Shown: in pieces, positions 7,788 through 18,198 of the stretch
Layout: each line of letters starts with the position of its first letter
Numbering within the stretch: the stretch's first letter is position 1
Translations under genes and position numbers: made by a program
NCBI GenBank assembly: GCA_918292005.1
Contig: CAKJZJ010000017.1
Location: 69,051 to 107,497, forward strand
Length of the DNA stretch: 38,447 bases
DNA from: Clostridiales bacterium
Lineage (GTDB): Bacteria; Bacillota; Clostridia; Christensenellales; UBA1242
Direction of reading: 5' to 3'
Notes under the pieces: model-generated
The model's database searches: none
Told to the model about the DNA's origin: nothing
What the model saw: only the letters and a program-made list of their open reading frames with translations

Positions 7788-7822
7788 GTAAACAAACGCA
7801 GCCAAAGGACATGTTTGTTTAC
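7788..7822 (+). promoter_or_regulatory. Leader hairpin upstream of the 1677-aa gene
   Basis: GTAAACAAAC (7788-7797) and GTTTGTTTAC (7813-7822) form a perfect 10-bp stem with a 15-nt loop. It is followed by TTTT, too short a run for a strong terminator. It lies about 40 nt before the ribosome site. Confidence 0.6.
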
Positions 7823-7874
7823 TTTTGCCTATTAAAAACAGCACAAAATATCTGGTTTTGGGAAGGTGTATATC

Positions 7875-10800
7875 GTGGCAGTTATAATGAAAAATGGAAA
7901 GAAAAAAAATAAGAAAAAAATAAAAAACTTTTTGCAAAAAGACGAGTCGAATAAAAGTGTCTTGAAATTCAAAAAGAAGATTCTTGCAGGGTATCATCTA
8001 GATGCTCCTATTTTTGCTTGGCCTACAGACAAAGAAACTCTTTTGCAATTAATAAGTGATTATCTGAATAGGGTAGAAGACTACAAAGAAAGTGGTGCCA
8101 AAGATGACGATTTAGATGCAGTATCTAAATTTATCCCTGTAACTGATACCAGTGATGTGCCTGAGACCAAGTCTGCTGATGAGCAGAATGAAGAAGATGA
8201 AAAGCCTGATGATACGGCTAGACCAGAGCCTGCACCTATGCAGAATAGTGAGCCAGAAGTCCCAGAGAGTGAGTATGTAGATCTCCCAGAGCAATTGAAT
8301 GATGTGCATAATTGTAGTGCAAAGTCTCTAGGCAATATAGTTAGATTGCTCAATTATAGATCAAAGACTATGCGTAAGATTAGGCTAATGAGACGTGCTA
8401 GAATGAGTGGAGCACAGATCAATCGTGAGATACAGAAAGTATTGCTGTACAATCTGGTCCTAGGCAAATACACTCCAATACTGAATAATCAAGAGATTAT
8501 TGACAATGTAAACCTAGCTACTGCTACTAAACTTTTTGATGATGTATGTATAGAGGGATATGATGAAGTTCCTACCCAAGCAGGCATAGAGGGTGAAATC
8601 AAAAAGAATAAAGAAGATCAAGACTTCGATATTGTCGCAGCACTAAATTATGTAGGTGTTACTGTAGACAAAGACGACTTCGGTTTTTATTCGGTAAAAG
8701 ACTACAATAATGGTAATGGAATCAAGTACTACATTGGTAGCAAAGAAAAGGCCTTCTCTCTATCTAAAGAGGGCGTAAGTAAATTTGTAGAACAATTCCT
8801 AAACAAACCTATCGAAAAGAGAAAGTTTTTAACTCCTGGTCAGGTTTTTATCACATACATTAGTGAAGCTGAAAAATCTCTAGGTATCAATGCTCATAGT
8901 GCAACCGAACTAGAAAATCTTTTCGGCAGGATGAATTCTACTAGGTCGGCAAAGAGTTACTTTAAAGAAGTTATAAAGAAGTATAGTCGTAATGCTGATG
9001 AGTGGAAAGATTTCCAAAAACTATTCTATGGCGAATATTATGCCAATAAAGAGAGCAAAGATGATACTGCCAATAAAGTATTTATCAAGCAACAAGCCAA
9101 GAAATTGGTTATTGGCGATATTTTCGAAGAATTCATCAATAGTGCAGAGATTCTATCTACCAAACAATTAGAGATTAGTGATTATCGTGCCAGCGATATA
9201 TCCAAAGATTTCGGTCTAGATATGGACATAGATGATATCGGTGTCAATAAAGCTAGAGTAGAGAGAGTGGAAGATCAGGCATTTAGAATAATAAATGCAA
9301 TGCACACTACCATTCTAGAGTTGCGTGGTTTTGTACAGGATATTATCGATAATTACACCGTTGACTATCTACGTAAGGAAAAAATATTCCTAATGCAACA
9401 AGACGAACAGTCGGATATCATCAGGAAGAAAAAAGATTACGAAGATTTGATTGATAAATTGTCCTATAATAAAGCAAAAGACAGCACTCAAGAGATGGCT
9501 TATTACCAGGGTCAGGTAGACATCCTTACACAGAAAATCGGTGATAAAGAATATCGTGATGCCAAGAATGATTTGCAGAAATCCAAGAATACATATAGGA
9601 TACTTTTGCTTAATGCCAAGGCTCAAAAAGATGCTGTAAAGATCGCTATAAAAGATGCTGAGGCTAAAGCCCTAAGTCTAGGTAGACTACTCACTATCGA
9701 AGAGAAAATAGAGATTGTAAGAAATGTACTCTCTAATGCTCCAGAATTGGTAGTAACATTCGATAGGGGTAAAGCAACTACATGGATTAAACGTAAATTC
9801 GGAGAGAAGTCTGAGAAGAAAGAAGAGAAATTAACCGAAATAGATAAATCCATAGAGGCTACTGCTGCTAGAATTAGTGATGAAAGTCACCAAAAGATAA
9901 TGGAAGAGAATGCTATTAGGGAGAAGCTAAAGAAGAGTGAAAAAGATGACAGGGTAAAATCTGTCAATGCATATATTAATGCATATGGTAGTATTGTAGG
10001 TAATGCAACAGGTATCGGTGGTTATGCTGGCATGCCAGTTAATAATCAGTATCTAGACACCAAACAAGCAGGAGGTATTCCTAATGTGCCACCTACACCT
10101 ACCAATGTAAAAGGCATGCCTAAAAACACTATGACAGAGCCTGCACAGATGCCTATGCAGACGGGTGCGAATGTAGTTGCCGGTGCACCTAATGGATACG
10201 TGCAACCTGGCAAAGTAGCACCAACTCCTGCACCTGCTCCTATTAATCAGACTGGTGCAAATGGGGGACAGGCTACACCAGTTACAAATGCACAGCCAAT
10301 AAATCCAATGCAAGCAGCACCTATGATGCCAATGGGAGGATATCCATATATGGCAGGTGGTGGATATATGCCTGCAGGGGATATGACTCCACACATGGCA
10401 CCTAATCAGCCAGGACTGAAAGAGTACCAGAATTTTGATTATGTGTCAGATAATATTGAGCCATGTGTTATTCCTTATGTCGTTGGTTATGACAATAAGG
10501 GTGTAACTACATATGGTAATATGCTAGAAACATATGCCACAATGGATAGATACAAATTCTTGCTCAATACCAATAATAATGCTCTGTACACTTATATCGA
10601 AGATAAGAGGAATAAGATACAGACACCAGAGCAGATTATATCCGACTTGCATATTCGTTATGTAAAAAATGCTATGGCAAAATCTGGACTCGGAACACTA
10701 GATAGCAATCTAGCCAAGTTTGATTACAAGGGAGATGTGCGTAGATTCTTGTCTCAATATGTTCCACAAAATCTAATTGATGTTGTAATTTCCGATTACA

Positions 10801-12908
10801 ATGAATTGGTGGCATCTTGTGATTTTGAACTTTTGAAAGATTTGATTGAACATAAATTTGCTGGCGATCTAGAGAATTATATTCCAGATAATATAAAAGT
10901 TTCTGTTACGACATGTGCACAACTTATCGCTACAATAGTTAGAACTATTATGTCCGATCCTAATGTAAAAAAGACATTTGATGCATATTCTAGCAAAATG
11001 AAACAGACATATATCAATTCACTAATTGAGAAAATCGATAGTAATGCTATACCTACAGTGAAACTATCCGATGATGATGTTTATTCTAGAATGCTAGACT
11101 ACTTGAGTTTTTCTATTAAGGCTCAGAACGTAATTATTCAGACCGAAGATGGCAAAGATAATGGTTTTGGCACATATCCTAGGTCAATATTCTATACTCA
11201 TAAAAATAATGCCGATATGGCATTAAAATCGGGCAAAACACTCACCTATGAGCAGAATGATGTTGTTACCGCTAGGAATAATCCAACGCTAGACGATAGC
11301 AATGTGGTAAACCTATTTGGACCTTTGTACAAATACAATGGTGGTTATGGCAAGTTGCTAATAAAATTGAAACCATATAATCTTGCTGGTGGTGTAAAAT
11401 TCGCAGAGAATATGATAGATGCTTTGAGAGAAAAAATAGATATCAAAGCAACAGTACTTAGCGATAATCAGGCTAAACCTACCGTGTCACTAGTTAAATT
11501 TGCAAAGAAAAACAAAGATAAAAAAGAAAATGCTGAAGACGCTACTTACGAATACGAAGATGATAAGTGGTTCGTAAGACGTGGCTTCGTGGTAAATAAA
11601 CAAAAAGTAGATGAATATTACTATCTAGTTTCATTCGGTATGAAATATGCTCTGGATAGGAATAAAGAAGAGCTGAAGAAAGATTTCTACACAGATAAAG
11701 GCTTGCTAAGTCTGAATAAAATTGGTGAAGTATTCAAAGATATGCCAGAGGATAAAGTCAATACTATTACATCGGTAATTAGAAATGTTATGATGATAAA
11801 TACCGAGAGATTTATTGACTATATAGACGAGATAAATAAGCAAGAATTTACCAATATCAATAAAATGATATATATTGGTAAAATGACTGTAGAGTCTGGT
11901 AATTTTGATACCAAAAATAAAGACGAAAAATTGGAAACTATAGAAGCTCTAGACCTAGACTTTGCTACCAAAACTGATGATATAAAGTCTCCACATCCAG
12001 AGATTTATGCAACTACTGAGGATATGGAGTTATACAATAGACTATATCTATACTATGCTCTCAATGAATTGTTTACTAAATCGCCAGACGATAAACGTTT
12101 TATAACTGAAGATTTGGAGACATATTTCGAAGATTACAAGAGAAAATTGCGTAATGCATTATTGGCTAAAATTCGTGATCATAAATATATGAATGGTTAT
12201 GAGATAGATGTGGCTAAATATTTCGAATTGAATGTTGAGCATGTTGTGGATACAGAAGAAAGAGTGGTCGAAGAAGAAGATCAAGAAGATAATTACAGAG
12301 AATATGTAAAAATACAGAATATTGATGTAATTTACAAAGGTATTTACGACGGCTACAAAAAAGCAGTTAAAGATGAGAAAAATACTAATATTGTAGAGCA
12401 GATGAAAGATGTGGGAGAAATCCTAGAACTCGTAGGTACTCTACCTGCTATAGATAAAGATGATAAAGATCTAGAAATAGCGCTACCTAATAATCAAGTT
12501 ATTCAATGTAATATCAAAGGCTTTATCCAGCAGTATCTATTTAGATTTATCGTAGATAAAGAACATGAATTGGGACCATTCGCTTATGTTGTGAGTGAAC
12601 TAGCACAACATGAAGAATTCGGTGAAATCGTTAAAAATCTAGAGATAGTAGCAAATAAACTTAATGCAAACGAACTCGGTATAAACCTAATTGCTAGTTT
12701 TTCAAGTATTTCCCTTAGCAATAATGGTAATGTGTTTAAGATAGGGGATAATATTACAACAGCATTGGAGACTATCAATCGTCTCAAAACTCCAACAGAT
12801 ATGCAAAAAGCACTCAATAGAGACGTCTTCTATAAGGATGGCGTAAATTCAGTTGCAGAATGTTTCGGAATGTATTTCAATAGACTCAAATTAGAATCTA
12901 TGCAATAA
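7875..12908 (+). CDS. Giant 1677-aa protein of unknown function (KLKPYN module, Pro/Met/Gly linker)
   Basis: GTG 7875 is chosen because GGAAGG (7861-7866) lies eight bases before it; GTG 7866 would abut that site. No signal peptide or membrane helix is seen, so it is probably cytoplasmic. In order: a very basic start (K-rich, to residue 40); an acidic/Pro linker (about 95-135); a helical region whose residues ~247-340 match ~143-232 of the next protein; charged coiled-coil-like helices (about 500-600 and 640-695); a Pro/Ala/Met/Gly low-complexity linker (about 705-847); and a C-terminal helical half holding KLLIKLKPYN near residue 1160, the module shared with the 1074- and 311-aa proteins. 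There is no catalytic motif I recognise. It is likely co-transcribed with the next gene, 28 bp away. A structural or scaffold role is inference. Confidence 0.75.
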   Translation: MAVIMKNGKKKNKKKIKNFLQKDESNKSVLKFKKKILAGYHLDAPIFAWPTDKETLLQLISDYLNRVEDYKESGAKDDDLDAVSKFIPVTDTSDVPETKSADEQNEEDEKPDDTARPEPAPMQNSEPEVPESEYVDLPEQLNDVHNCSAKSLGNIVRLLNYRSKTMRKIRLMRRARMSGAQINREIQKVLLYNLVLGKYTPILNNQEIIDNVNLATATKLFDDVCIEGYDEVPTQAGIEGEIKKNKEDQDFDIVAALNYVGVTVDKDDFGFYSVKDYNNGNGIKYYIGSKEKAFSLSKEGVSKFVEQFLNKPIEKRKFLTPGQVFITYISEAEKSLGINAHSATELENLFGRMNSTRSAKSYFKEVIKKYSRNADEWKDFQKLFYGEYYANKESKDDTANKVFIKQQAKKLVIGDIFEEFINSAEILSTKQLEISDYRASDISKDFGLDMDIDDIGVNKARVERVEDQAFRIINAMHTTILELRGFVQDIIDNYTVDYLRKEKIFLMQQDEQSDIIRKKKDYEDLIDKLSYNKAKDSTQEMAYYQGQVDILTQKIGDKEYRDAKNDLQKSKNTYRILLLNAKAQKDAVKIAIKDAEAKALSLGRLLTIEEKIEIVRNVLSNAPELVVTFDRGKATTWIKRKFGEKSEKKEEKLTEIDKSIEATAARISDESHQKIMEENAIREKLKKSEKDDRVKSVNAYINAYGSIVGNATGIGGYAGMPVNNQYLDTKQAGGIPNVPPTPTNVKGMPKNTMTEPAQMPMQTGANVVAGAPNGYVQPGKVAPTPAPAPINQTGANGGQATPVTNAQPINPMQAAPMMPMGGYPYMAGGGYMPAGDMTPHMAPNQPGLKEYQNFDYVSDNIEPCVIPYVVGYDNKGVTTYGNMLETYATMDRYKFLLNTNNNALYTYIEDKRNKIQTPEQIISDLHIRYVKNAMAKSGLGTLDSNLAKFDYKGDVRRFLSQYVPQNLIDVVISDYNELVASCDFELLKDLIEHKFAGDLENYIPDNIKVSVTTCAQLIATIVRTIMSDPNVKKTFDAYSSKMKQTYINSLIEKIDSNAIPTVKLSDDDVYSRMLDYLSFSIKAQNVIIQTEDGKDNGFGTYPRSIFYTHKNNADMALKSGKTLTYEQNDVVTARNNPTLDDSNVVNLFGPLYKYNGGYGKLLIKLKPYNLAGGVKFAENMIDALREKIDIKATVLSDNQAKPTVSLVKFAKKNKDKKENAEDATYEYEDDKWFVRRGFVVNKQKVDEYYYLVSFGMKYALDRNKEELKKDFYTDKGLLSLNKIGEVFKDMPEDKVNTITSVIRNVMMINTERFIDYIDEINKQEFTNINKMIYIGKMTVESGNFDTKNKDEKLETIEALDLDFATKTDDIKSPHPEIYATTEDMELYNRLYLYYALNELFTKSPDDKRFITEDLETYFEDYKRKLRNALLAKIRDHKYMNGYEIDVAKYFELNVEHVVDTEERVVEEEDQEDNYREYVKIQNIDVIYKGIYDGYKKAVKDEKNTNIVEQMKDVGEILELVGTLPAIDKDDKDLEIALPNNQVIQCNIKGFIQQYLFRFIVDKEHELGPFAYVVSELAQHEEFGEIVKNLEIVANKLNANELGINLIASFSSISLSNNGNVFKIGDNITTALETINRLKTPTDMQKALNRDVFYKDGVNSVAECFGMYFNRLKLESMQ

Positions 12909-12936
12909 TAAATAATATTTCAAAAGAAGGTATTTT

Positions 12937-15900
12937 ATGGCAGATATACAGGCATATTTTGGTATAAAAGGAAAAGTAAAATATAAAGGGCATGTAAGAA
13001 GGCATGTTGGTAAAGTAGAGGATAGTACATTTTTTGCGACCGATATGGTTGCTAACATTAGAAAAAAATTAAATGAGTCTAGTGCTTTACCTAATAAAGA
13101 CACTTTGCCTTTTTTGCAATCAAAACTATTTGAAAATAATGGTGCATTGCTCAGTCGTCTGCCTAGAAGTGTGCTAAAGTCTGTATATGAAATCATGGAT
13201 GAAATGATTACCAAGTCTGGTACAGCAGGAGATAGACTAGAAGAATTCGTAAATACAGGCAAAGAGTATAAGGCTATATTTGATGGAATAGCAGATATGG
13301 CGATTGCCAAACAAGAAGCATCCAAAGATGAGTTACAGACTCAGGTGGAGACTTTAACTAATGATGCAGATTTGGACCTTGTTCGTGCCTTTGCATTTAT
13401 GGGATATCCACTAGATAGGGATGCATCTGGCAAATGGGTTAGAGATCCAAACAAATCTAATGATTATGGCGTAAAAATAGATGGTAAAGGAGTAATGGAT
13501 GAGGTAGCGATTCAAGCCTTCCTAGATAATTATTTGAATGTAGATCCTGCACAAAGAAAAGACAAATTAACTCCACAACAATTATTTAAATTCTATTTGT
13601 CGCAGATCTCGGATAAACATCCGAATATTAATAATACTGTCATGAATCGATATCGTGCTGAATATAGTGAGAACAATCCAGCATTTATTCACATGGGCGC
13701 TTCGGTAGAACAGGCTAGCATATATCAAGACCAAGATGCATTGCGCTCTGGTGTAATGGATAAAATTGAACATTTACGTGATGGAATTACTGATGATGAG
13801 ATTGCAAATTATGGCTTTATTTCCGGAAAAGCTGAAAAAGCATTAGACAGATTAAAAACATGGACAGACAAGGGCTTTCATAAAGTCGAGGGAGTCTTTG
13901 AAGATTTCTATGAGAAAGATGATGTTGTAGATGCATTAGAGGCAGAACAGTCTAGATTAGAGTCAGCTCGGAGACAGGCCGAGGCTGTAAAAACTAGCGT
14001 AGGTAGTGAAACAGCCACTACACATATAGATTCCATCAAGGATAGACTCAATGCAGTAAAAGAAGGTCTACATGCTGTTAATGGTGCAGAAGGTACAAAT
14101 CCTACATCACATACTGCAGGGACTCCTGAGCCAGATGGCCCTAGTCCAGAAGGTCGACAGGAAGAGAAAATCGAACTACTAAATATTTTGCCTGAATTCG
14201 TTGAAATGAATGAGGGTGATTTTAGAGAAGATTTGGCTTTTGTTACTGCAGATTTCTTTGTAAAAGATGATGAATTTTTAGGTGTTCAATATAGCAAATA
14301 TGCCGAAGAATATCTAGCAGAAAATCCAGAAGCACAGCCAAAAGAAATAATTGATGCGTTTATGGAATCTCTGGGTGAAAAACCATCGGAAAGTGAGCCA
14401 TCAATAATTGAGCAATTAAGAGAGCAAGATGGTATCATGCTAGGCTCACCAGAGGCTATTAAATCGGCATTATATCGAAAATATGGATTAGAAAAAGAAG
14501 ATCACGCTAGAGATAAACATGATGAGAAATTTCCAAATTTACTAGTGACACTAGATAGAATAGCTAGGGCTATTAGTAATGATCCTGAACTTTACGAAAA
14601 TTATACCAAGGGTGATGCCTCTACTAGGAAACAGATAGTCTCAGAAGTAAAAGACGATTTAGATAAAAATGGTCAGAATGTATCATCTCAGCCACCAACA
14701 GCAGAAGAACTAAAGGATGCCCAAAAGCGTTGGGCAAATCTAGCCAGGGCTAGTGGTGCCGAAGCCAATATGGAGAATGTGGGAGATGCTAATAATCCTT
14801 TATCTCAAGGCTACAAACGCTTTTGTCAAGATTTACTAAGCAACCGAGATAAAGATATAGCAGATCTAAGAAAAGAAGGAAAACCCGTTCCAGAAACACC
14901 AAAAGAAAAGGAAAATAGTAATAAAAGGGATGAAGATCAGTATGATCTTTATAAAGATTTACATCCATCTGAAGGCTCTGTTACCAAACTGCAAAAAAGA
15001 TTAAAGCCATATAATACTAAAGCTACTATCAAGTGGATGGAAAAAATCATGGAGTCTTTCGAGAACATTAAAGTATATCGAGTAGACAAGTCTAAGAAAT
15101 TCGCATATACGACAGAGACTCCAGATAGTGCGAATCCAGAGAATACTACTCCTGAGCAAACCGAAGAAACGGCTGTACAGGACAAAACCGAGAGTGGTGC
15201 TCCAGTAGAAGAGAAAAAAGAAGGGGTAGAGGAAGAAACACCTACTACAGAAGAAAAAGCAAGTGATGAACAGCCGGCAGCTACTGCTACAACTCCTAGA
15301 TCAGAATCTGTCTGTAGTTTAGAAAGAAAAAATTTTGCCATTGCTTCTTTGCCAGCATATAGTATCATGGATGGCTATGTTCAAAATTTAGTAAGAATAG
15401 CAGAGAAACAAGGACTGGATCCTAATTCTATTGTAGAAATACAGCAGGCACGTGATGTTAGATTTTTGCTTGAGTATGTGAGTGCTATTGATCCAAATAC
15501 AAATCCAAATTTGTATGGTGATGGTAAAAATTTAGGATTACCAGGTGACCTGAGAGATGTTGTACAAAAGTATATTGAAGATCTAATTAGTGGTAAGCAT
15601 ACAGATTTGGATATAGAATCATGGGCAGAAGCGATGGGGCAACCAATTCCTATTGATCCAAATACTGTAGCTCAACTAAAAAATGGACTATTGGCTCTCG
15701 CCACTGCTTCTAGTAGAACAAGATCTTCAGACGGGTCTGTTAGTTATGAACCATCAGGTCTAGCAGTTGCATTGTATGGTTTCTCGTCTAATATTACTCA
15801 AGCAGAAAATGGTGAGTGGACTATGGGAATAGGCACAAAGATACCACAAGAAGCACGTGATATTTTTGAACAGGCTAAAGATGATAATGAAAGACGTGAA

Positions 15901-16161
15901 TTGGTGGGTAAATATGTTGAAAAATATTTTGGTAGTCCAGTCGCCGATATGCAATGGTTGAATACACTTATGGAAGATGCTGCAAAAGATGCTGCAAAAA
16001 ATGGTGATTCGCTTTTGCATCAGTATCCAGGACGTAGTTCGTCTATGCAATTATTCACACAGATGTCTGAAAGGTTAATGGATGCTATGAAGAAAACTAA
16101 AACCGATGCCGAGAAACAAACACCAACAACAGAAGACGATGGTATGGGTACTGAGGGATAA
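12937..16161 (+). CDS. 1074-aa protein of unknown function, paralogous in part to the 1677-aa protein
   Basis: ATG 12937 follows GAAGG (12926-12930) by six bases. Residues ~143-232 (from DADLDLVRAF through RKDKLTPQQLFKFYLS) align with ~247-340 of the upstream giant protein (DQDFDIVAAL through RKFLTPGQVFITYIS). A helical, coiled-coil-prone stretch lies at about 330-385. Residues ~674-714 carry the shared module (LHPSEG, then KLQKRLKPYN, then KWMEKIMES). An acidic Thr/Pro/Glu linker follows (about 718-790), then a C-terminal helical region with a short Asp/Pro start. It has no signal peptide or membrane segment. Second gene of the giant-protein operon. Function unknown; the modular similarity suggests it works with its neighbour. 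Confidence 0.75.
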   Translation: MADIQAYFGIKGKVKYKGHVRRHVGKVEDSTFFATDMVANIRKKLNESSALPNKDTLPFLQSKLFENNGALLSRLPRSVLKSVYEIMDEMITKSGTAGDRLEEFVNTGKEYKAIFDGIADMAIAKQEASKDELQTQVETLTNDADLDLVRAFAFMGYPLDRDASGKWVRDPNKSNDYGVKIDGKGVMDEVAIQAFLDNYLNVDPAQRKDKLTPQQLFKFYLSQISDKHPNINNTVMNRYRAEYSENNPAFIHMGASVEQASIYQDQDALRSGVMDKIEHLRDGITDDEIANYGFISGKAEKALDRLKTWTDKGFHKVEGVFEDFYEKDDVVDALEAEQSRLESARRQAEAVKTSVGSETATTHIDSIKDRLNAVKEGLHAVNGAEGTNPTSHTAGTPEPDGPSPEGRQEEKIELLNILPEFVEMNEGDFREDLAFVTADFFVKDDEFLGVQYSKYAEEYLAENPEAQPKEIIDAFMESLGEKPSESEPSIIEQLREQDGIMLGSPEAIKSALYRKYGLEKEDHARDKHDEKFPNLLVTLDRIARAISNDPELYENYTKGDASTRKQIVSEVKDDLDKNGQNVSSQPPTAEELKDAQKRWANLARASGAEANMENVGDANNPLSQGYKRFCQDLLSNRDKDIADLRKEGKPVPETPKEKENSNKRDEDQYDLYKDLHPSEGSVTKLQKRLKPYNTKATIKWMEKIMESFENIKVYRVDKSKKFAYTTETPDSANPENTTPEQTEETAVQDKTESGAPVEEKKEGVEEETPTTEEKASDEQPAATATTPRSESVCSLERKNFAIASLPAYSIMDGYVQNLVRIAEKQGLDPNSIVEIQQARDVRFLLEYVSAIDPNTNPNLYGDGKNLGLPGDLRDVVQKYIEDLISGKHTDLDIESWAEAMGQPIPIDPNTVAQLKNGLLALATASSRTRSSDGSVSYEPSGLAVALYGFSSNITQAENGEWTMGIGTKIPQEARDIFEQAKDDNERRELVGKYVEKYFGSPVADMQWLNTLMEDAAKDAAKNGDSLLHQYPGRSSSMQLFTQMSERLMDAMKKTKTDAEKQTPTTEDDGMGTEG
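14956..15080 (+). other. KLKPYN module, copy in the 1074-aa protein
   Basis: This stretch encodes LHPSEGSVTKLQKRLKPYN followed by an amphipathic helix with KWMEKIMES. It matches 26947-27078 nearly position for position and, more distantly, 11352-11460. It is a protein-level repeat; DNA identity is not obvious. Confidence 0.75.
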
Positions 16162-16197
16162 TTTCGTATTAATACCATACAAAATTTAAAAAAGATA

Positions 16198-16225
16198 TTG
16201 ACAAAAATAAATTTTACGATATACT
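16198..16225 (+). promoter_or_regulatory. Promoter of the 80-aa gene
   Basis: TTGACA (16198-16203), a 16-bp spacer and TATACT (16220-16225): a near-consensus sigma-A promoter. Confidence 0.75.
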
Positions 16226-16259
16226 ATTTATAGTTAATTTGAAAAAAGAGGATGGAATT

Positions 16260-16502
16260 ATGGCTAAGAATCCTAATGTTTATAAATTTGAAATTATTGA
16301 AAGAATTATTACCGAAGTAGATTTCAAAACTAAAGAAGAAGTGCTAGACTTTGCTAAAAAAGTGAGAGATATTGCTCTAGATAAAGATATTAGCAAAGAA
16401 TTGAAAGATGCTTTTAAAAATGCATACAAAGAGATCGATGAAGAATTGACTCTAGGCAATCTAAGAGAAATCAAAAAGATCATCTCTGGTAATAACGACT
16501 AA
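16260..16502 (+). CDS. 80-aa charged helical protein of unknown function
   Basis: ATG 16260 has AGAGG (16247-16251) eight bases upstream; an in-frame TTG at 16239 is unlikely. The protein is strongly charged (Lys/Glu/Asp) with no membrane segment or cysteine, and is predicted to be mostly helical. It has a near-consensus promoter and a terminator, so it is probably a well-expressed single gene. It follows the giant-protein operon; whether it belongs to that system is unknown. No family was recognised. Confidence 0.7.
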   Translation: MAKNPNVYKFEIIERIITEVDFKTKEEVLDFAKKVRDIALDKDISKELKDAFKNAYKEIDEELTLGNLREIKKIISGNND

Positions 16503-16518
16503 TATTATCGTATTTGAG

Positions 16519-16550
16519 AAAATGCCCCATAGTATTTGTGGGCATTTTTT
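16519..16550 (+). terminator. Intrinsic terminator after the 80-aa gene
   Basis: AAAATGCCC pairs with GGGCATTTT across a 13-nt loop and runs into T-rich DNA. Confidence 0.85.
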
Positions 16551-16563
16551 GTGTCTATATTGA

Positions 16564-16593
16564 TTGTTTAAATATATGAAAATATGTTAGAAT
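16564..16593 (+). promoter_or_regulatory. Promoter of the TM2-mnmA operon
   Basis: TTGTTT (16564-16569), an 18-bp spacer and TAGAAT (16588-16593), 19 bp before the start codon at 16613. Confidence 0.5.
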
Positions 16594-16612
16594 ATAGTAG
16601 AGGTTGTATTTT

Positions 16613-18156
<1,544 letters not shown>

Positions 18157-18163
18157 TAGGGTA

Positions 18164-18192
18164 TTGATAAAAAATAATACACATGGTATAAT
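18164..18192 (+). promoter_or_regulatory. Extended -10 promoter predicting a leaderless transcript
   Basis: TTGATA (18164-18169), a 17-bp spacer and TATAAT (18187-18192), with TG at 18184-18185. Only six bases separate the -10 from the ATG at 18199, so transcription should start at or within a base or two of the A of the start codon. No ribosome site exists. Confidence 0.7.
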
Positions 18193-18198
18193 AAAAAC

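Noticed and set aside
497..16502. The T4SS block as an integrated conjugative element
   Set aside because: No relaxase, VirD4, integrase, att-like direct repeats or tRNA target is visible, and codon habits match the housekeeping genes. It cannot be excluded, because the left boundary is outside the window.
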